Shown here: positions 20,685-32,591 of the stretch, piece by piece | Numbering within the stretch: position 1 is the first letter of the stretch | How the letters are laid out: each line of letters opens with the position of its first letter | NCBI RefSeq assembly: GCF_008364625.2 | Contig: NZ_CP126604.1 | Coordinates: 930,001 to 994,000, forward strand | Origin: Enterobacter dykesii | Lineage (GTDB): Bacteria > Pseudomonadota > Gammaproteobacteria > Enterobacterales > Enterobacteriaceae | Direction: 5' to 3' | Length of the DNA stretch: 64,000 nt | Translations under genes and position numbers: made by a program | Notes under the pieces: model-generated | What the model saw: the letters and a program-made list of their open reading frames with translations, nothing else | Database searches by the model: none | Told to the model about the DNA's origin: nothing

Positions 20685-22066
20685 AATGGATGAAAGCGGT
20701 AGCCTGTACCGCGCTGCTGGCGCTTTCCGGCCCGGCGTTTTGCGACGAGGGACAAACGGAATCGCCCCGGGACTATGCTTATGGTCGTTCGCTCGATACG
20801 TCGGTTCCTTCCCAGTGGTATCGGGTGCTGCTGCTGCTCGCCGTCTATGAGCAGAGCTCGTCGCCGGATCTGCATGATGTCCGCGTCTTTAACCAGTCGG
20901 GCGAGCCGGTTCCCTTCAGCCTGGTCAGCGCGACGCGTCCGCAGGCGCCAGCGCAATCCACCGTGCTGCGCCTCTTCCCGCTGGACGCCTCGCCGCTTGC
21001 GGCTTCGCAAGGATCCGGTGACAGCGATAAGATCCTGCTCCGTTCCCGAAACGGCGTTGAGATTGTGCTGGAGGGGCAAAAAGCCGCCGCAGCCGGGCAA
21101 CATTATCTGCTGACCTTGCCGGAAAAGGCGACGGGCGAGATCGCTATATCCCAGCTGCAGCTGCTCTGGAATACCCCGCAGATGCCGTGGCAGGGAACGG
21201 CATCGCTCTATTACAGCGAGGATCTTAAGCGCTGGTATACCCTGCGCGAGGATATGCCCTTGCTGGACGTCGTCAGCGGTCAGGATCGTCTTAAGCTCGA
21301 TCGGATCGATACCGATACGGTTTTATCTCCCGATGCGAATCGCTATCTCATGGTGGTGCTGAATGCGCAGAGCCAGGGGATAACCTTGACCGGCGTTAAC
21401 GCAATCAGCGCACCTGCCCAGGCGGCCCCGGAAGCTATCGTTCTTGAGGGCGAAGGGGAACAGCTATCGACAAGCGAAGCGCAGTGGCACTGGGCGCGAC
21501 CGCAGCCGCTGAGTGCTGTCAGCATTTCACTGAACGGCGATGGCGTCCTTCCCGTGGAGATAGCGTGGCGGAGTACGGAGAAAGACGCATGGCACCCCCT
21601 GAAGAAAGAGGTCCTTTACCGTCTTGAGGGAAAAACGTCGCCACCGGTTTCGCTTCACGGGGGGCTGGTGCAGGCCGTGAAAATCACGACGCTGAATGCG
21701 CGTCTGCCGGAATACCTGCCGAGCGTCACGGGCCATCGCGATCGCTATGACCTGGTGTTCAACGCGCAGGGGAAAGCGCCCTACGTGCTCGCCTGGGGCA
21801 ATGGAGCGGCTAAGCAGGCCAGCGTGGAGCCCGATATGCTGATCCCGGCCGACCTGCGCAAGACCTATGATATGGCGAACCTGCCGCAGGCCGACATTCA
21901 GGATAATGTCGCATTAGGCGGCGAGGAGCGTCTGACCGCTACCTCTGCGGCCGAGCGGGAGAGCAGGATGAACACCCTGCTGGTATGGGGCGTGCTGATT
22001 GCGGGAGTGATTCTGCTGGCGGGCATGGCCTGGCGCATCTGGCGGGAGACGCAGCGTAAGGCATAA
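20681..22066 (+). CDS. DUF3999 periplasmic/membrane-anchored protein
   Basis: A 461-residue protein of unknown function. It has a signal peptide (about 1-21, ending GPAFC before DEG), a large beta-rich, periplasm-facing region (about 22-425), and one C-terminal membrane segment (about 430-452) followed by a short basic tail. This matches the DUF3999 family, which commonly travels with DUF2339. Overlap and coupling with the upstream gene suggest a two-part envelope complex; that is inference. Confidence 0.85.
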   Translation: MKWMKAVACTALLALSGPAFCDEGQTESPRDYAYGRSLDTSVPSQWYRVLLLLAVYEQSSSPDLHDVRVFNQSGEPVPFSLVSATRPQAPAQSTVLRLFPLDASPLAASQGSGDSDKILLRSRNGVEIVLEGQKAAAAGQHYLLTLPEKATGEIAISQLQLLWNTPQMPWQGTASLYYSEDLKRWYTLREDMPLLDVVSGQDRLKLDRIDTDTVLSPDANRYLMVVLNAQSQGITLTGVNAISAPAQAAPEAIVLEGEGEQLSTSEAQWHWARPQPLSAVSISLNGDGVLPVEIAWRSTEKDAWHPLKKEVLYRLEGKTSPPVSLHGGLVQAVKITTLNARLPEYLPSVTGHRDRYDLVFNAQGKAPYVLAWGNGAAKQASVEPDMLIPADLRKTYDMANLPQADIQDNVALGGEERLTATSAAERESRMNTLLVWGVLIAGVILLAGMAWRIWRETQRKA

Positions 22067-22096
22067 AAAAAGGCCCGCATAAGCGGGCCTTTTTCG
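22065..22096. terminator. Bidirectional terminator between DUF3999 gene and peroxiredoxin
   Basis: AGGCCCGC (22071-22078) pairs with GCGGGCCT (22083-22090), with an A-run before and a T-run after, so it can stop transcription from both convergent genes. Confidence 0.92.
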
Positions 22097-22109
22097 TAAA
22101 CCGTGCCGA

Positions 22110-22712
22110 TTACAGGCTGGATACGTTCTCAGACAGGTATTTAGCCACGCCGTCTGGAGACGCGTTCATGCCTTCTTTACCTTTTTCCCACTGAGCCGGG
22201 CACACTTCGCCGTGCTCTTCGTGGAACTGCAGCGCGTCAACCATGCGCAGCATTTCGTCGATGTTACGACCCAGCGGCAGATCGTTCACAACCTGGTGAC
22301 GAACGATGCCGTTTGCGTCGATCAGGAAGGAACCACGCAGCGCAACGCCAGCGTCCGGATGTTCGATACCGTAAGCCTGCTGGATTTCGCGTTTGATGTC
22401 CGCAACCATTGCGTATTTCACCGCACCGATGCCGCCTTTGTCGACAGGGGTGTTACGCCATGCGTTGTGTACAAATTCAGAGTCGAAGGAGACGCCAACA
22501 ACTTCCACGCCACGCTTCTGGAATTCTTCATAACGTTTGTCGAATGCGATCAGCTCAGACGGGCAAACGAAAGTGAAGTCCATTGGCCAGAAGAACAGAA
22601 CGGTCGCTTTACCGTTGGTGTGCTGTTTGAAGTTGAAGTTTTCAACGATTTCACCGTTGCCCAGAACTGCTGCAGCTGTAAAATCCGGAGCCGGACGAGT
22701 TACCAGAACCAT
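22110..22712 (-). CDS. tsaA: Peroxiredoxin, typical 2-Cys (AhpC/TSA family)
   Basis: Reduces hydrogen peroxide and organic hydroperoxides in the cytosol. The 200-residue protein has the peroxidatic Cys50 in DFTFVCPSE and the resolving Cys171 in GEVCPAQ, the typical 2-Cys layout. It is distinct from the main AhpC of the ahpCF operon; Salmonella carries a similar gene (tsaA) at this location. No ahpF partner is adjacent, so the reductant is unknown (thioredoxin is likely). The symbol is by synteny. Confidence 0.88.
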   Translation of the reverse strand: MVLVTRPAPDFTAAAVLGNGEIVENFNFKQHTNGKATVLFFWPMDFTFVCPSELIAFDKRYEEFQKRGVEVVGVSFDSEFVHNAWRNTPVDKGGIGAVKYAMVADIKREIQQAYGIEHPDAGVALRGSFLIDANGIVRHQVVNDLPLGRNIDEMLRMVDALQFHEEHGEVCPAQWEKGKEGMNASPDGVAKYLSENVSSL

Positions 22713-22759
22713 ATGATTCTCCTGTAGATACTAAGGTTATTTGGAACGCAACGCGAGCC

Positions 22760-22788
22760 AGTATAGAGAGTGTGCATGGATAAGACAA
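22760..22788 (-). promoter_or_regulatory. Sigma-70 promoter of the peroxiredoxin gene
   Basis: On the minus strand, TTGTCT (22783-22788) and TATACT (22760-22765) are exactly 17 bases apart, about 50 bases before the start codon. This is a strong housekeeping promoter; I do not see a clear OxyR site. Confidence 0.7.
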
Positions 22789-22839
22789 AGAGGTGGTGAC
22801 AATCGTTCCGCCAGCTTTTACCTATCAATGTGAATTCTG

Positions 22840-23421
22840 TTACAGCTGTTTGTTTTTCGCCTGCGCCATCATGCGCGGGTAAAACTGCCAGAAACGCGCT
22901 TCCAGCGCATCGTAATGTTCATCCAGGTCATACCAGGAGTCGCGCAGCGCATCCAGCCGCGGACGACGGCTCGCCATCCCGTTCAACACGCTCTGGATGA
23001 AGTCCATTTCGCGATAGCGCTCCAGCCAGCGTTCCGACCACAGATAGTTATTCAGATTCACAAAGCGCGGCGGCGAGTCGGGCAGAATGATCGACACCTG
23101 CTGGTGGGCATAGCGCACAAACGCCGGCAAGGGCATCTCCGGCGACAGCTGTTCCCAGTGGCGCGACAGAAAGTGGTCCCACATCACGTCGAGCGTGATC
23201 GGCGCAACGCGGCGCGTTTCAGGGCGAAACCACGCTTTGGCTTCCGTCACTTCCGGCAGCTTGTCGGTCAGCACGTCGATGCGGCGGTGCATAAAAATCC
23301 CGTCGACAACCTCAGGGGAGTAGTCCTCAGCCGGGTTGCCGCGTACGAAATCGGCCAGCAAATTGCCGGACAGGGAGCTGTTAGCGAGGTGAGCGAGATG
23401 CAGGTGAGCGAGAAAATTCAT
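22840..23421 (-). CDS. acpH: Acyl carrier protein phosphodiesterase AcpH
   Basis: Removes the 4'-phosphopantetheine arm from holo-ACP, giving apo-ACP. The 193-residue HD-like protein matches E. coli AcpH in length; conserved features include the N-terminal [10 protein letters not shown] and [10 protein letters not shown]. The frame is open 13 codons upstream, but MNFLAHLH at 23421 is the family start. It is divergent from queA. Confidence 0.94.
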   Translation of the reverse strand: MNFLAHLHLAHLANSSLSGNLLADFVRGNPAEDYSPEVVDGIFMHRRIDVLTDKLPEVTEAKAWFRPETRRVAPITLDVMWDHFLSRHWEQLSPEMPLPAFVRYAHQQVSIILPDSPPRFVNLNNYLWSERWLERYREMDFIQSVLNGMASRRPRLDALRDSWYDLDEHYDALEARFWQFYPRMMAQAKNKQL

Positions 23422-23513
23422 GCGTTTTATTTGTCCGGGGGCGGCTAGTTGTTGCAGCAAAAGGGTGTGAGCACTAGACTATGCCGCCTGTTTTTAAGTC
23501 ACGAGTATACGTC

Positions 23514-25765
<2,252 letters not shown>

Positions 25766-25787
25766 TTTTAATAATGAGGGAATTTGA

Positions 25788-26120
25788 ATGAGCTTTTTTA
25801 TTTCTGATGCGGTAGCGGCAACAGGTGCTCCAGCGCAGGGCAGCCCGATGTCTCTGATTCTGATGCTGGTTGTGTTCGGTCTGATCTTCTACTTCATGAT
25901 CCTGCGTCCACAGCAGAAGCGCACCAAAGAGCACAAAAACCTGATGAACTCCATTGCGAAAGGCGATGAAGTACTGACTAACGGTGGTCTGGTGGGTCGC
26001 GTAACCAAAGTGGCTGAAAACGGCTACATTGCTATCGCCCTGAACGACACCACTGAAGTGGTCATCAAACGTGACTTCGTAGCTGCCGTTCTGCCGAAAG
26101 GCACCATGAAGGCGCTGTAA
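25788..26120 (+). CDS. yajC: Sec translocon accessory protein YajC
   Basis: A 110-residue inner-membrane protein with one N-terminal membrane segment (about 20-40) followed by RPQQKR and a cytosolic domain. YajC associates with SecDF in the holotranslocon. It lies 22 bases after tgt and 27 before secD, consistent with one operon. Confidence 0.96.
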   Translation: MSFFISDAVAATGAPAQGSPMSLILMLVVFGLIFYFMILRPQQKRTKEHKNLMNSIAKGDEVLTNGGLVGRVTKVAENGYIAIALNDTTEVVIKRDFVAAVLPKGTMKAL

Positions 26121-26147
26121 TCCCAACTTTTCCCAAAGGGAACTGCC

Positions 26148-27995
26148 GTGTTAAACCGTTATCCTTTGTGGAAGTACATCATGCTGGTCGTCGTGATTCT
26201 CGTCGGCCTGCTGTACGCGCTTCCCAACCTGTATGGTGAGGATCCGGCTGTTCAAATCACTGGCGCGCGCGGTGTCGCCGCCAGTGAGCAAACGCTGATC
26301 CAGGTCCAGAAAACGTTACAAGAAGAAAAAATTACCGCTAAGTCTGTGGCTCTGGAAGAGGGTGCAATTCTTGCTCGCTTCGACACCACCGACACGCAGC
26401 TCCGCGCTCGCGAAGCGCTGATGGGCGTGCTGGGTGACAAATACGTCGTGGCGCTTAACCTTGCCCCTGCAACCCCGCGTTGGCTGGCTGCGATGAACGC
26501 AGAGCCAATGAAACTCGGCCTTGACCTGCGTGGCGGCGTTCACTTCCTGATGGAAGTGGATATGGATACCGCGCTCGGCAAGCTGCAGGAACAGAATATC
26601 GACAGCCTGCGCAGCGATCTGCGTGATAAAGGCATCGCTTACACCACCGTGCGTAAAGAAGATAACTACGGCATGAGCATCACGTTCCGCGACAGTGCGG
26701 CGCGCGATCAGGCTGTAGATTACCTGACCCAACGTCACCGTGACCTGGTGATCACCTCTCAGGGCAGCAACCAGCTGCGCGCGGTGATGACCGATGCGCG
26801 CCTGAAAGAAGCGCGTGAATATGCCGTTCAGCAGAACATCAACATTCTGCGTAACCGTGTAAACCAGCTTGGTGTGGCTGAGCCGCTGGTACAGCGTCAG
26901 GGTGCTGACCGTATCGTGGTTGAACTGCCGGGTATCCAGGATACCGCGCGTGCGAAAGAGATTCTGGGTGCGACCGCAACGCTGGAATTCCGTCTGGTGA
27001 ACTCCAACGTCGATCAGTCCGCTGCTGCCGCAGGGCGTATTCCGGGTGACTCCGAAGTGAAACAGACCCGCGAAGGTCAGCCAGTTGTGCTGTACAAACG
27101 CGTGATTCTGACCGGTGACCACATCACCGACTCCACGTCGAGCCAGGACGAATACAACCAGCCGCAGGTTAACATCTCGCTGGATAGCGCGGGTGGTAAC
27201 ATCATGTCTAACTTCACCAAGGACAACATCGGTAAACCGATGGCAACCCTGTTCGTGGAGTACAAAGACAGCGGTAAGAAAGATGCGAACGGTCGTGCGG
27301 TGCTGGTGAAAGAGGAAGAGGTGATTAACATCGCCAATATCCAGTCTCGTCTGGGTAACAGCTTCCGTATCACCGGTATCAACAACCCGAACGAAGCGCG
27401 TCAGCTCTCTCTGCTGCTGCGTGCCGGTGCGCTGATTGCGCCAATTCAGATTGTTGAAGAACGTACCATTGGTCCAACTCTGGGTATGCAAAACATCCAG
27501 CAGGGTCTGGAAGCGTGTCTGGCCGGTCTGGTGGTTTCTATCCTCTTCATGATCTTCTTCTATAAGAAGTTTGGTCTGATTGCGACCTCCGCGCTGATCG
27601 CCAACCTGGTGCTGATCATCGGCATTATGTCCCTGCTGCCGGGGGCGACGCTGACCATGCCGGGCATTGCGGGTATCGTTCTGACTCTTGCGGTGGCGGT
27701 CGACGCCAACGTACTGATTAACGAACGTATCAAAGAAGAGTTGAGCAACGGTCGCTCTGTTCAGCAGGCGATTGACGAAGGCTATAAAGGCGCGTTCAGC
27801 TCCATCTTCGATGCGAACGTAACAACACTGATTAAGGTTCTTATCCTGTATGCAGTGGGTACTGGCGCGATCAAAGGCTTTGCGATTACAACCGGTATCG
27901 GTGTCGCAACGTCAATGTTTACCGCTATTGTCGGCACCCGTGCCATCGTGAACCTGCTGTACGGCGGCAAGCGCGTCAAAAAGCTGTCTATCTGA
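26148..27995 (+). CDS. secD: Protein translocase subunit SecD
   Basis: SecD works with SecF to pull exported proteins through the Sec channel using the proton gradient. The 615-residue protein has a first membrane segment (about 8-28), a large periplasmic P1 domain, and five C-terminal membrane segments including the conserved GLDLRGG after the first segment and the [14 protein letters not shown] motif. It begins with GTG. The length equals E. coli SecD. Confidence 0.98.
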   Translation: MLNRYPLWKYIMLVVVILVGLLYALPNLYGEDPAVQITGARGVAASEQTLIQVQKTLQEEKITAKSVALEEGAILARFDTTDTQLRAREALMGVLGDKYVVALNLAPATPRWLAAMNAEPMKLGLDLRGGVHFLMEVDMDTALGKLQEQNIDSLRSDLRDKGIAYTTVRKEDNYGMSITFRDSAARDQAVDYLTQRHRDLVITSQGSNQLRAVMTDARLKEAREYAVQQNINILRNRVNQLGVAEPLVQRQGADRIVVELPGIQDTARAKEILGATATLEFRLVNSNVDQSAAAAGRIPGDSEVKQTREGQPVVLYKRVILTGDHITDSTSSQDEYNQPQVNISLDSAGGNIMSNFTKDNIGKPMATLFVEYKDSGKKDANGRAVLVKEEEVINIANIQSRLGNSFRITGINNPNEARQLSLLLRAGALIAPIQIVEERTIGPTLGMQNIQQGLEACLAGLVVSILFMIFFYKKFGLIATSALIANLVLIIGIMSLLPGATLTMPGIAGIVLTLAVAVDANVLINERIKEELSNGRSVQQAIDEGYKGAFSSIFDANVTTLIKVLILYAVGTGAIKGFAITTGIGVATSMFTAIVGTRAIVNLLYGGKRVKKLSI

Positions 27996-28005
27996 GGAGT
28001 GCGTT

Positions 28006-28977
28006 GTGGCACAGGAATATACTGTTGAACAATTGAACCACGGCCGTAAAGTCTGGGACTTTATGCGCTGGGACTACTGGGCCTTCGGCATTTCAGGTTT
28101 CCTGCTGATTCTGTCCATCGGCATTATGAGCGTGAAAGGCTTTAACTGGGGTCTGGATTTCACCGGCGGTACGGTCATCGAGATCTCCCTGGAAAAACCG
28201 GTCGATATGGACCAGATGCGTTTGTCTCTGCAGAAAGCGGGCTTTGAAGAGCCGCTGCTGCAGAACTTCGGCAGCAGCCGCGACATCATGGTGCGCATGC
28301 CACCGGTGCACGATGCCAACGGCAGCCAGGAGCTGGGCAGTAAGGTTGTTAGCGTGATTAACGAAACAACCAGCCAGAACGCGGCGGTTAAGCGTATTGA
28401 GTTCGTCGGCCCAAGCGTGGGTGCTGATCTGGCGCAGACCGGTGCGATGGCGCTGCTGGTGGCGCTGATCTCCATTCTGGTATACGTCGGTTTCCGCTTT
28501 GAGTGGCGACTGGCGGCCGGTGTGGTTATCGCTCTGGCGCACGACGTGGTAATCACTATGGGCATACTGTCGCTGTTCCACATTGAGATTGACCTGACGA
28601 TTGTGGCATCCCTGATGTCCGTTATCGGTTACTCACTGAACGACAGTATCGTGGTATCTGACCGTATCCGTGAAAACTTCCGTAAGATCCGTCGCGGTAC
28701 GCCGTACGAAATCTTTAACGTGTCGTTGACCCAGACGCTGCACCGTACCTTGATCACATCCGGTACCACCCTGATGGTGATCCTGATGCTGTTCCTCTTC
28801 GGTGGTCCGGTACTGGAAGGCTTCTCGCTGACCATGCTGATCGGTGTCACCATCGGTACGGCGTCGTCTATCTACGTCGCGTCCGCTCTGGCACTGAAAC
28901 TTGGCATGAAGCGCGAGCACCTGCTCCAGCAGAAGGTCGAGAAAGAAGGGGCGGATCAGCCGTCCATTCTGCCGTAA
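28006..28977 (+). CDS. secF: Protein translocase subunit SecF
   Basis: Partner of SecD in the inner membrane. The 323-residue protein has an N-terminal membrane segment, the motif [11 protein letters not shown], a short periplasmic domain and five further membrane segments with the [17 protein letters not shown] motif. It starts with GTG ten bases after secD and ends the operon at a strong terminator. Confidence 0.98.
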   Translation: MAQEYTVEQLNHGRKVWDFMRWDYWAFGISGFLLILSIGIMSVKGFNWGLDFTGGTVIEISLEKPVDMDQMRLSLQKAGFEEPLLQNFGSSRDIMVRMPPVHDANGSQELGSKVVSVINETTSQNAAVKRIEFVGPSVGADLAQTGAMALLVALISILVYVGFRFEWRLAAGVVIALAHDVVITMGILSLFHIEIDLTIVASLMSVIGYSLNDSIVVSDRIRENFRKIRRGTPYEIFNVSLTQTLHRTLITSGTTLMVILMLFLFGGPVLEGFSLTMLIGVTIGTASSIYVASALALKLGMKREHLLQQKVEKEGADQPSILP

Positions 28978-29000
28978 GGCGACGTTTAGCGCGTTATCGA

Positions 29001-29030
29001 AATCCCGGTCTGTTGACCGGGATTTTTTTT
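29001..29030 (+). terminator. queA-tgt-yajC-secDF operon terminator
   Basis: AATCCCGGTC (29001-29010) pairs perfectly with GACCGGGATT (29015-29024), followed by eight T residues. Confidence 0.94.
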
Positions 29031-29119
29031 ATCTGCTCCTGACAAACATTCCTGACACTATGCTGTCAGGAGCCCTGTCGTAGACTCCTTCTGAACCCTA
29101 ATAACAGGCAGGAGGATGT

Positions 29120-29485
29120 ATGAAAAGCGTCATTAACTGGTTTGAAATTCCGGTCGCGGATATGGATCGCGCTATCAAATTTTATGAGTCGGTGATGCAG
29201 CTCGCGCTGCGTCGCGAGAAAATGGACTGCGCGGAGCTGGCCGTTTTCCCGCATGAGGATCCGGGTACCGGCGGGGCGCTGGCAAAATTTGACGGCGTTA
29301 CACCGTCTTTGCAGGGCGCTATTATTTACCTGCATACTGACAATCTGGCGGCCACGCTCGATCGCATCGCCTCTGCGGGCGGCGAGTGCGTGTTTGGCCC
29401 GCTGGAACTGCCGCATGGCATTGGCACTATCGCATTGTTTACCGACAGCGAGGGTAACCGCGTCGGCCTCCATCAACCTGCCTGA
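29120..29485 (+). CDS. VOC-fold (glyoxalase/bleomycin resistance) protein
   Basis: A 121-residue cytosolic protein of the vicinal oxygen chelate superfamily. It starts with the family pattern (NWFEIPVADMDRAIKFYESV) and ends with the second metal-side strand (IALFTDSEGNRVGLHQP). The substrate cannot be told from the sequence. It is followed 14 bases later by a WYL-type regulator, and the two are probably co-transcribed. E. coli has yajD at this place instead. Confidence 0.85.
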   Translation: MKSVINWFEIPVADMDRAIKFYESVMQLALRREKMDCAELAVFPHEDPGTGGALAKFDGVTPSLQGAIIYLHTDNLAATLDRIASAGGECVFGPLELPHGIGTIALFTDSEGNRVGLHQPA

Positions 29486-29499
29486 GAGCGGACTAAGAT

Positions 29500-30180
29500 A
29501 TGACCCGACGCGCTGACCGTTTGTTTCAGATTGTGCAGATCCTGCGGGGCAGGCGTCTGACAACGGCAGCGCATCTGGCGGAACGGCTTGGCGTATCCGA
29601 GCGCACGGTCTACCGCGATATCCGCGACCTGTCGCTTTCCGGCGTGCCGGTGGAAGGTGAGGCGGGGAGCGGATATCGGCTGATGTCGGGTTTTGACCTG
29701 CCGCCGCTGATGCTGACGAATAGGGAGTCCGAGGCGCTGATCGTCGCGATTCGCCTGCTCAAAACCTGGGGAGGTGAATCGCTGTCGCGCGAGCTGGAGT
29801 CGGCTCAGGAGAAGGTGCTGGCTATCCTGCCCGAGGAGAGTCGTCGAAAGGCGGAGCAGACGCGGATCTACGCCCCGGATTTTTGCATGCAAAGCCACTC
29901 CCGCAGCGATTTTGACAGGATCCATCAGGCGATTTCCGCCCAGCGCGTGCTGGCGCTGCATTACCGTGATGAAGCCGGACAGCTCTCGAAGCGCGAGGTG
30001 CAGCCGCTGGGCTTGTTCTTCTGGGGAGAGCGCTGGCTGCTGGCTGCGTGGTGCGAACGGCGCGATGACTATCGCTGTTTCCGGCTCGACCGATGCCTCA
30101 ATATTTTGCAGACGGAGAGGCGGTTTAGCGAAAGTGCGGACAGGTCTCTGGCAGATTTTTTGCGCAAGGTTAAGCAGTAA
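29500..30180 (+). CDS. YafY-like transcriptional regulator (HTH plus WYL domain)
   Basis: A 226-residue DNA-binding protein. An HTH_11 domain occupies about 1-55 (helix motif AERLGVSERTVYRDIRDL), and a WYL-type ligand-sensing domain covers about 135-215, where ALHYRDEAG and RRDDYRCFRLDRC are the recognisable parts. The ligand is unknown. Placement right after the VOC gene suggests it controls that gene; this is inference. Confidence 0.88.
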   Translation: MTRRADRLFQIVQILRGRRLTTAAHLAERLGVSERTVYRDIRDLSLSGVPVEGEAGSGYRLMSGFDLPPLMLTNRESEALIVAIRLLKTWGGESLSRELESAQEKVLAILPEESRRKAEQTRIYAPDFCMQSHSRSDFDRIHQAISAQRVLALHYRDEAGQLSKREVQPLGLFFWGERWLLAAWCERRDDYRCFRLDRCLNILQTERRFSESADRSLADFLRKVKQ

Positions 30181-30183
30181 AAA

Positions 30184-30194
30184 GCCGGGCGGCG
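30184..30194. repeat. Partial REP half-element
   Basis: GCCGGGCGGCG right after the WYL regulator stop resembles one arm of the REP element seen at 4251 and 35762, without the other arm. Confidence 0.45.
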
Positions 30195-30204
30195 AGGTAA
30201 AAGC

Positions 30205-30231
30205 AAAACGGCAACGTGTGTTGCCGTTTTG
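30205..30231. terminator. Terminator between WYL regulator and tsx
   Basis: A perfect 11-base stem, AAAACGGCAAC (30205-30215) with GTTGCCGTTTT (30220-30230). A-rich and T-rich ends make it usable in both directions by the two convergent genes. Confidence 0.85.
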
Positions 30232-30241
30232 TGTGTTTACG

Positions 30242-30286
30242 CCCTCTCCCACGGGAGAGGGGCGGGGTGAGGGCATCAGCCCGCAC
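30242..30286. repeat. Dispersed palindromic repeat, copy 2 (downstream of tsx)
   Basis: CCCTCTCCC / GGGAGAGGG arms, then GGGGTGAGGGCATCAG and CCGCAC. It is the same unit as at 6254-6299 and, inverted, 41527-41573. It sits 14 bases after the tsx stop. Confidence 0.8.
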
Positions 30287-30299
30287 AATCCCGCACTGA

Positions 30300-31178
30300 T
30301 TAGAAGTTGTAACCTACAACCAGGTAACCACCCCAACCGGTTGAACGGACGTTTTCTTTCATCCAGTTCAGATCGGCATCGTCGTTCCACTGTCCACCGT
30401 TGTGCCAGTAACGCGCCACAACAGAATAGTGCCAGTGATCGTAGTTCAGCGCCAGGATGTGGCTGGAGGCGATGGAGTCGTTGGTACGCTGCTTAATACC
30501 GTTCTCTGCGTAACCGCTCTTATCGCCCAGCTCTGAACCCCAGTCGAAGTTGGTGAAGCCGATGTAGCTCAGGTTACCGCCCCACAGCTGGGTGATTGGC
30601 ACAAAGTATTTCACTTTGAAACGATAGCCATCCCATTCGTTCTGGTTTTCAGCACCGTAGTTCTGCCACTGGTATTTCGCGTACACGTTCAGGGACAGGC
30701 TCATTGGCAGTCCGGTATCAACGTCGGTACCCAGACCCATGTACCAGGTGCTCTGACGACCGGACGCGTTGCGGCCCATGTCGTAGATATAGTTGTTCGC
30801 GAAGTACCACTCTTTGAACGGACCGAAGCTCAGGTCGGTGCCGGTCAGCTTGTCGATGGAGAAGCGTGGTTCGATCTCCATGAACAGCGGAGAACCGTGG
30901 TTCCAGATACCTTTTGCCTGCGTGTTACCGCCGAAGAAGACCGGAGCATCCATATAGCCGTAGAAATCAAACCAGTCTTTCTTGGCGAATGCTTCGTATT
31001 CCAGGTAGGTATCGTTGCGGATCTGTGGTCCGAAACGGGTGTGGTAGCTGCCGACAACGTTAACGCTCTGGTGCCACCAGTCGGAGAGGTATTGTGGTTT
31101 ATCGTTTTCCGCTGCGTTAACAGTGAAAGAGGAGGACAGTGCCAGCACGGCGCCAGCTGCGAGTAATGTTTTTTTCAT
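30300..31178 (-). CDS. tsx: Nucleoside-specific outer-membrane channel Tsx
   Basis: A 12-stranded outer-membrane beta-barrel for nucleosides and deoxynucleosides; in E. coli it is also the receptor for phage T6 and colicin K. The 292-residue precursor has a signal peptide of 22 residues (cleavage after TVNA, before AEND) and the C-terminal aromatic residue (YNF) of barrel proteins. The start at 31178 (MKKTLL) matches E. coli; two further in-frame codons upstream are not part of the gene. Confidence 0.97.
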   Translation of the reverse strand: MKKTLLAAGAVLALSSSFTVNAAENDKPQYLSDWWHQSVNVVGSYHTRFGPQIRNDTYLEYEAFAKKDWFDFYGYMDAPVFFGGNTQAKGIWNHGSPLFMEIEPRFSIDKLTGTDLSFGPFKEWYFANNYIYDMGRNASGRQSTWYMGLGTDVDTGLPMSLSLNVYAKYQWQNYGAENQNEWDGYRFKVKYFVPITQLWGGNLSYIGFTNFDWGSELGDKSGYAENGIKQRTNDSIASSHILALNYDHWHYSVVARYWHNGGQWNDDADLNWMKENVRSTGWGGYLVVGYNF

Positions 31179-31263
31179 AATCATGCCACTGATTGAAATT
31201 CCCTTTCGGGAGTGAAAAATGCGCGAATTGCGTTTCTAAATATTTCGTGTTTCTGCGGTGCCT

Positions 31264-31316
31264 ATTATAGGAATCCCTGCTCACAAAAATATGTGTTGTT
31301 TCACATATCTCTCACA
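31264..31316 (-). promoter_or_regulatory. tsx promoter with CRP/CytR-type region
   Basis: On the minus strand a perfect -10, TATAAT, lies at 31264-31269. About 30 bases upstream is the palindrome TATGTG-N6-CACATA (31290-31307), centred near -41, and TGTGA half-sites occur at 31281-31285, 31301-31305 and 31312-31316. E. coli tsx is activated by CRP and repressed by CytR in this region. The spacing here is not the standard CRP 16-mer, so the exact protein is uncertain. Confidence 0.55.
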
Positions 31317-31445
31317 CGCGTAATCGATTGCGTTCACGTTTGCGTACTTTAAACGGGCGGGATTGTAGCGGCAATCATTTATGTTGCCAATCCATACGAA
31401 ATGTAAATGTTAGCGGAGTGACATTTCACTCCGCTAAAAGGAGGG

Positions 31446-31985
31446 TTACTGCGCGGCGGGCTGGATATCGTGAATGCGGATGAAACCTAACTGTTCCGGA
31501 GTCAGTCCGTTAAGCTGCAGCGGAATATCAACATCGCTCGGAGCCAGCACGCTGGCTGGTGCGGTGAATAGCTGACTGTTAACATTCACCTCCTGGTAAT
31601 TCTCCGTGGTGCCCTGGATCTGGCCCCACTCGACGGTGCCGCTGAAGGCTGGAAGCGGATCGTTGGACTCGCCCTGAATGCGTAATGTTGCGCGAGTACC
31701 ATTTGCATTCGCCGCCACATTCACCAGAGACATTTTCAGCGTGCCAATCTGACTGTTGAGCCGCGCAGGCGTATTCGCACCCGGCAGGAGATAAACCCCG
31801 CTGCTGGATTTGGCGTTCAGCGCGTTTTGCTGGGTGATCTTCACCGTTTCTTTGTTCAGTTTGTCCATCGCCGTATTGAGCGTATTCACGCTCTGTTTCA
31901 TCTGACGGACTTCGGTTTGCTGTGCACAGGCGCTAAGGGTGAAGAGGCTCCCCACCAGCAAAATTTTAAGGTAACGTCTTGTCAT
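31446..31985 (-). CDS. yajI: Lipoprotein YajI (DUF3251)
   Basis: A 179-residue lipoprotein of unknown function. The N-terminal signal ends in the lipobox LSAC with Cys20. A short coiled segment follows (about 25-55) and then a beta-rich domain. It aligns end to end with E. coli YajI from the ATG at 31985; 21 further in-frame codons upstream have no match. It is divergent from nrdR. Confidence 0.92.
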   Translation of the reverse strand: MTRRYLKILLVGSLFTLSACAQQTEVRQMKQSVNTLNTAMDKLNKETVKITQQNALNAKSSSGVYLLPGANTPARLNSQIGTLKMSLVNVAANANGTRATLRIQGESNDPLPAFSGTVEWGQIQGTTENYQEVNVNSQLFTAPASVLAPSDVDIPLQLNGLTPEQLGFIRIHDIQPAAQ

Positions 31986-32125
31986 TGCGTTTATTTCCTT
32001 GAAATAACGGATCGCCTTAATGGTAGCCAGCATCATCGTGTCAGACATAGATCCTTTGTCTCAAAAAGCTCTTCCTTTGTTGTCAGGCCAGATCAGGGTA
32101 AAATGAAAATTAGTTAACCACATAA

Positions 32126-32587
<462 letters not shown>

Positions 32588-32591
32588 GCTC

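Noticed and set aside
26316..27491. 391-codon open frame opposite secD
   Set aside because: Antisense shadow with biased His/Arg/Thr content and no family match.
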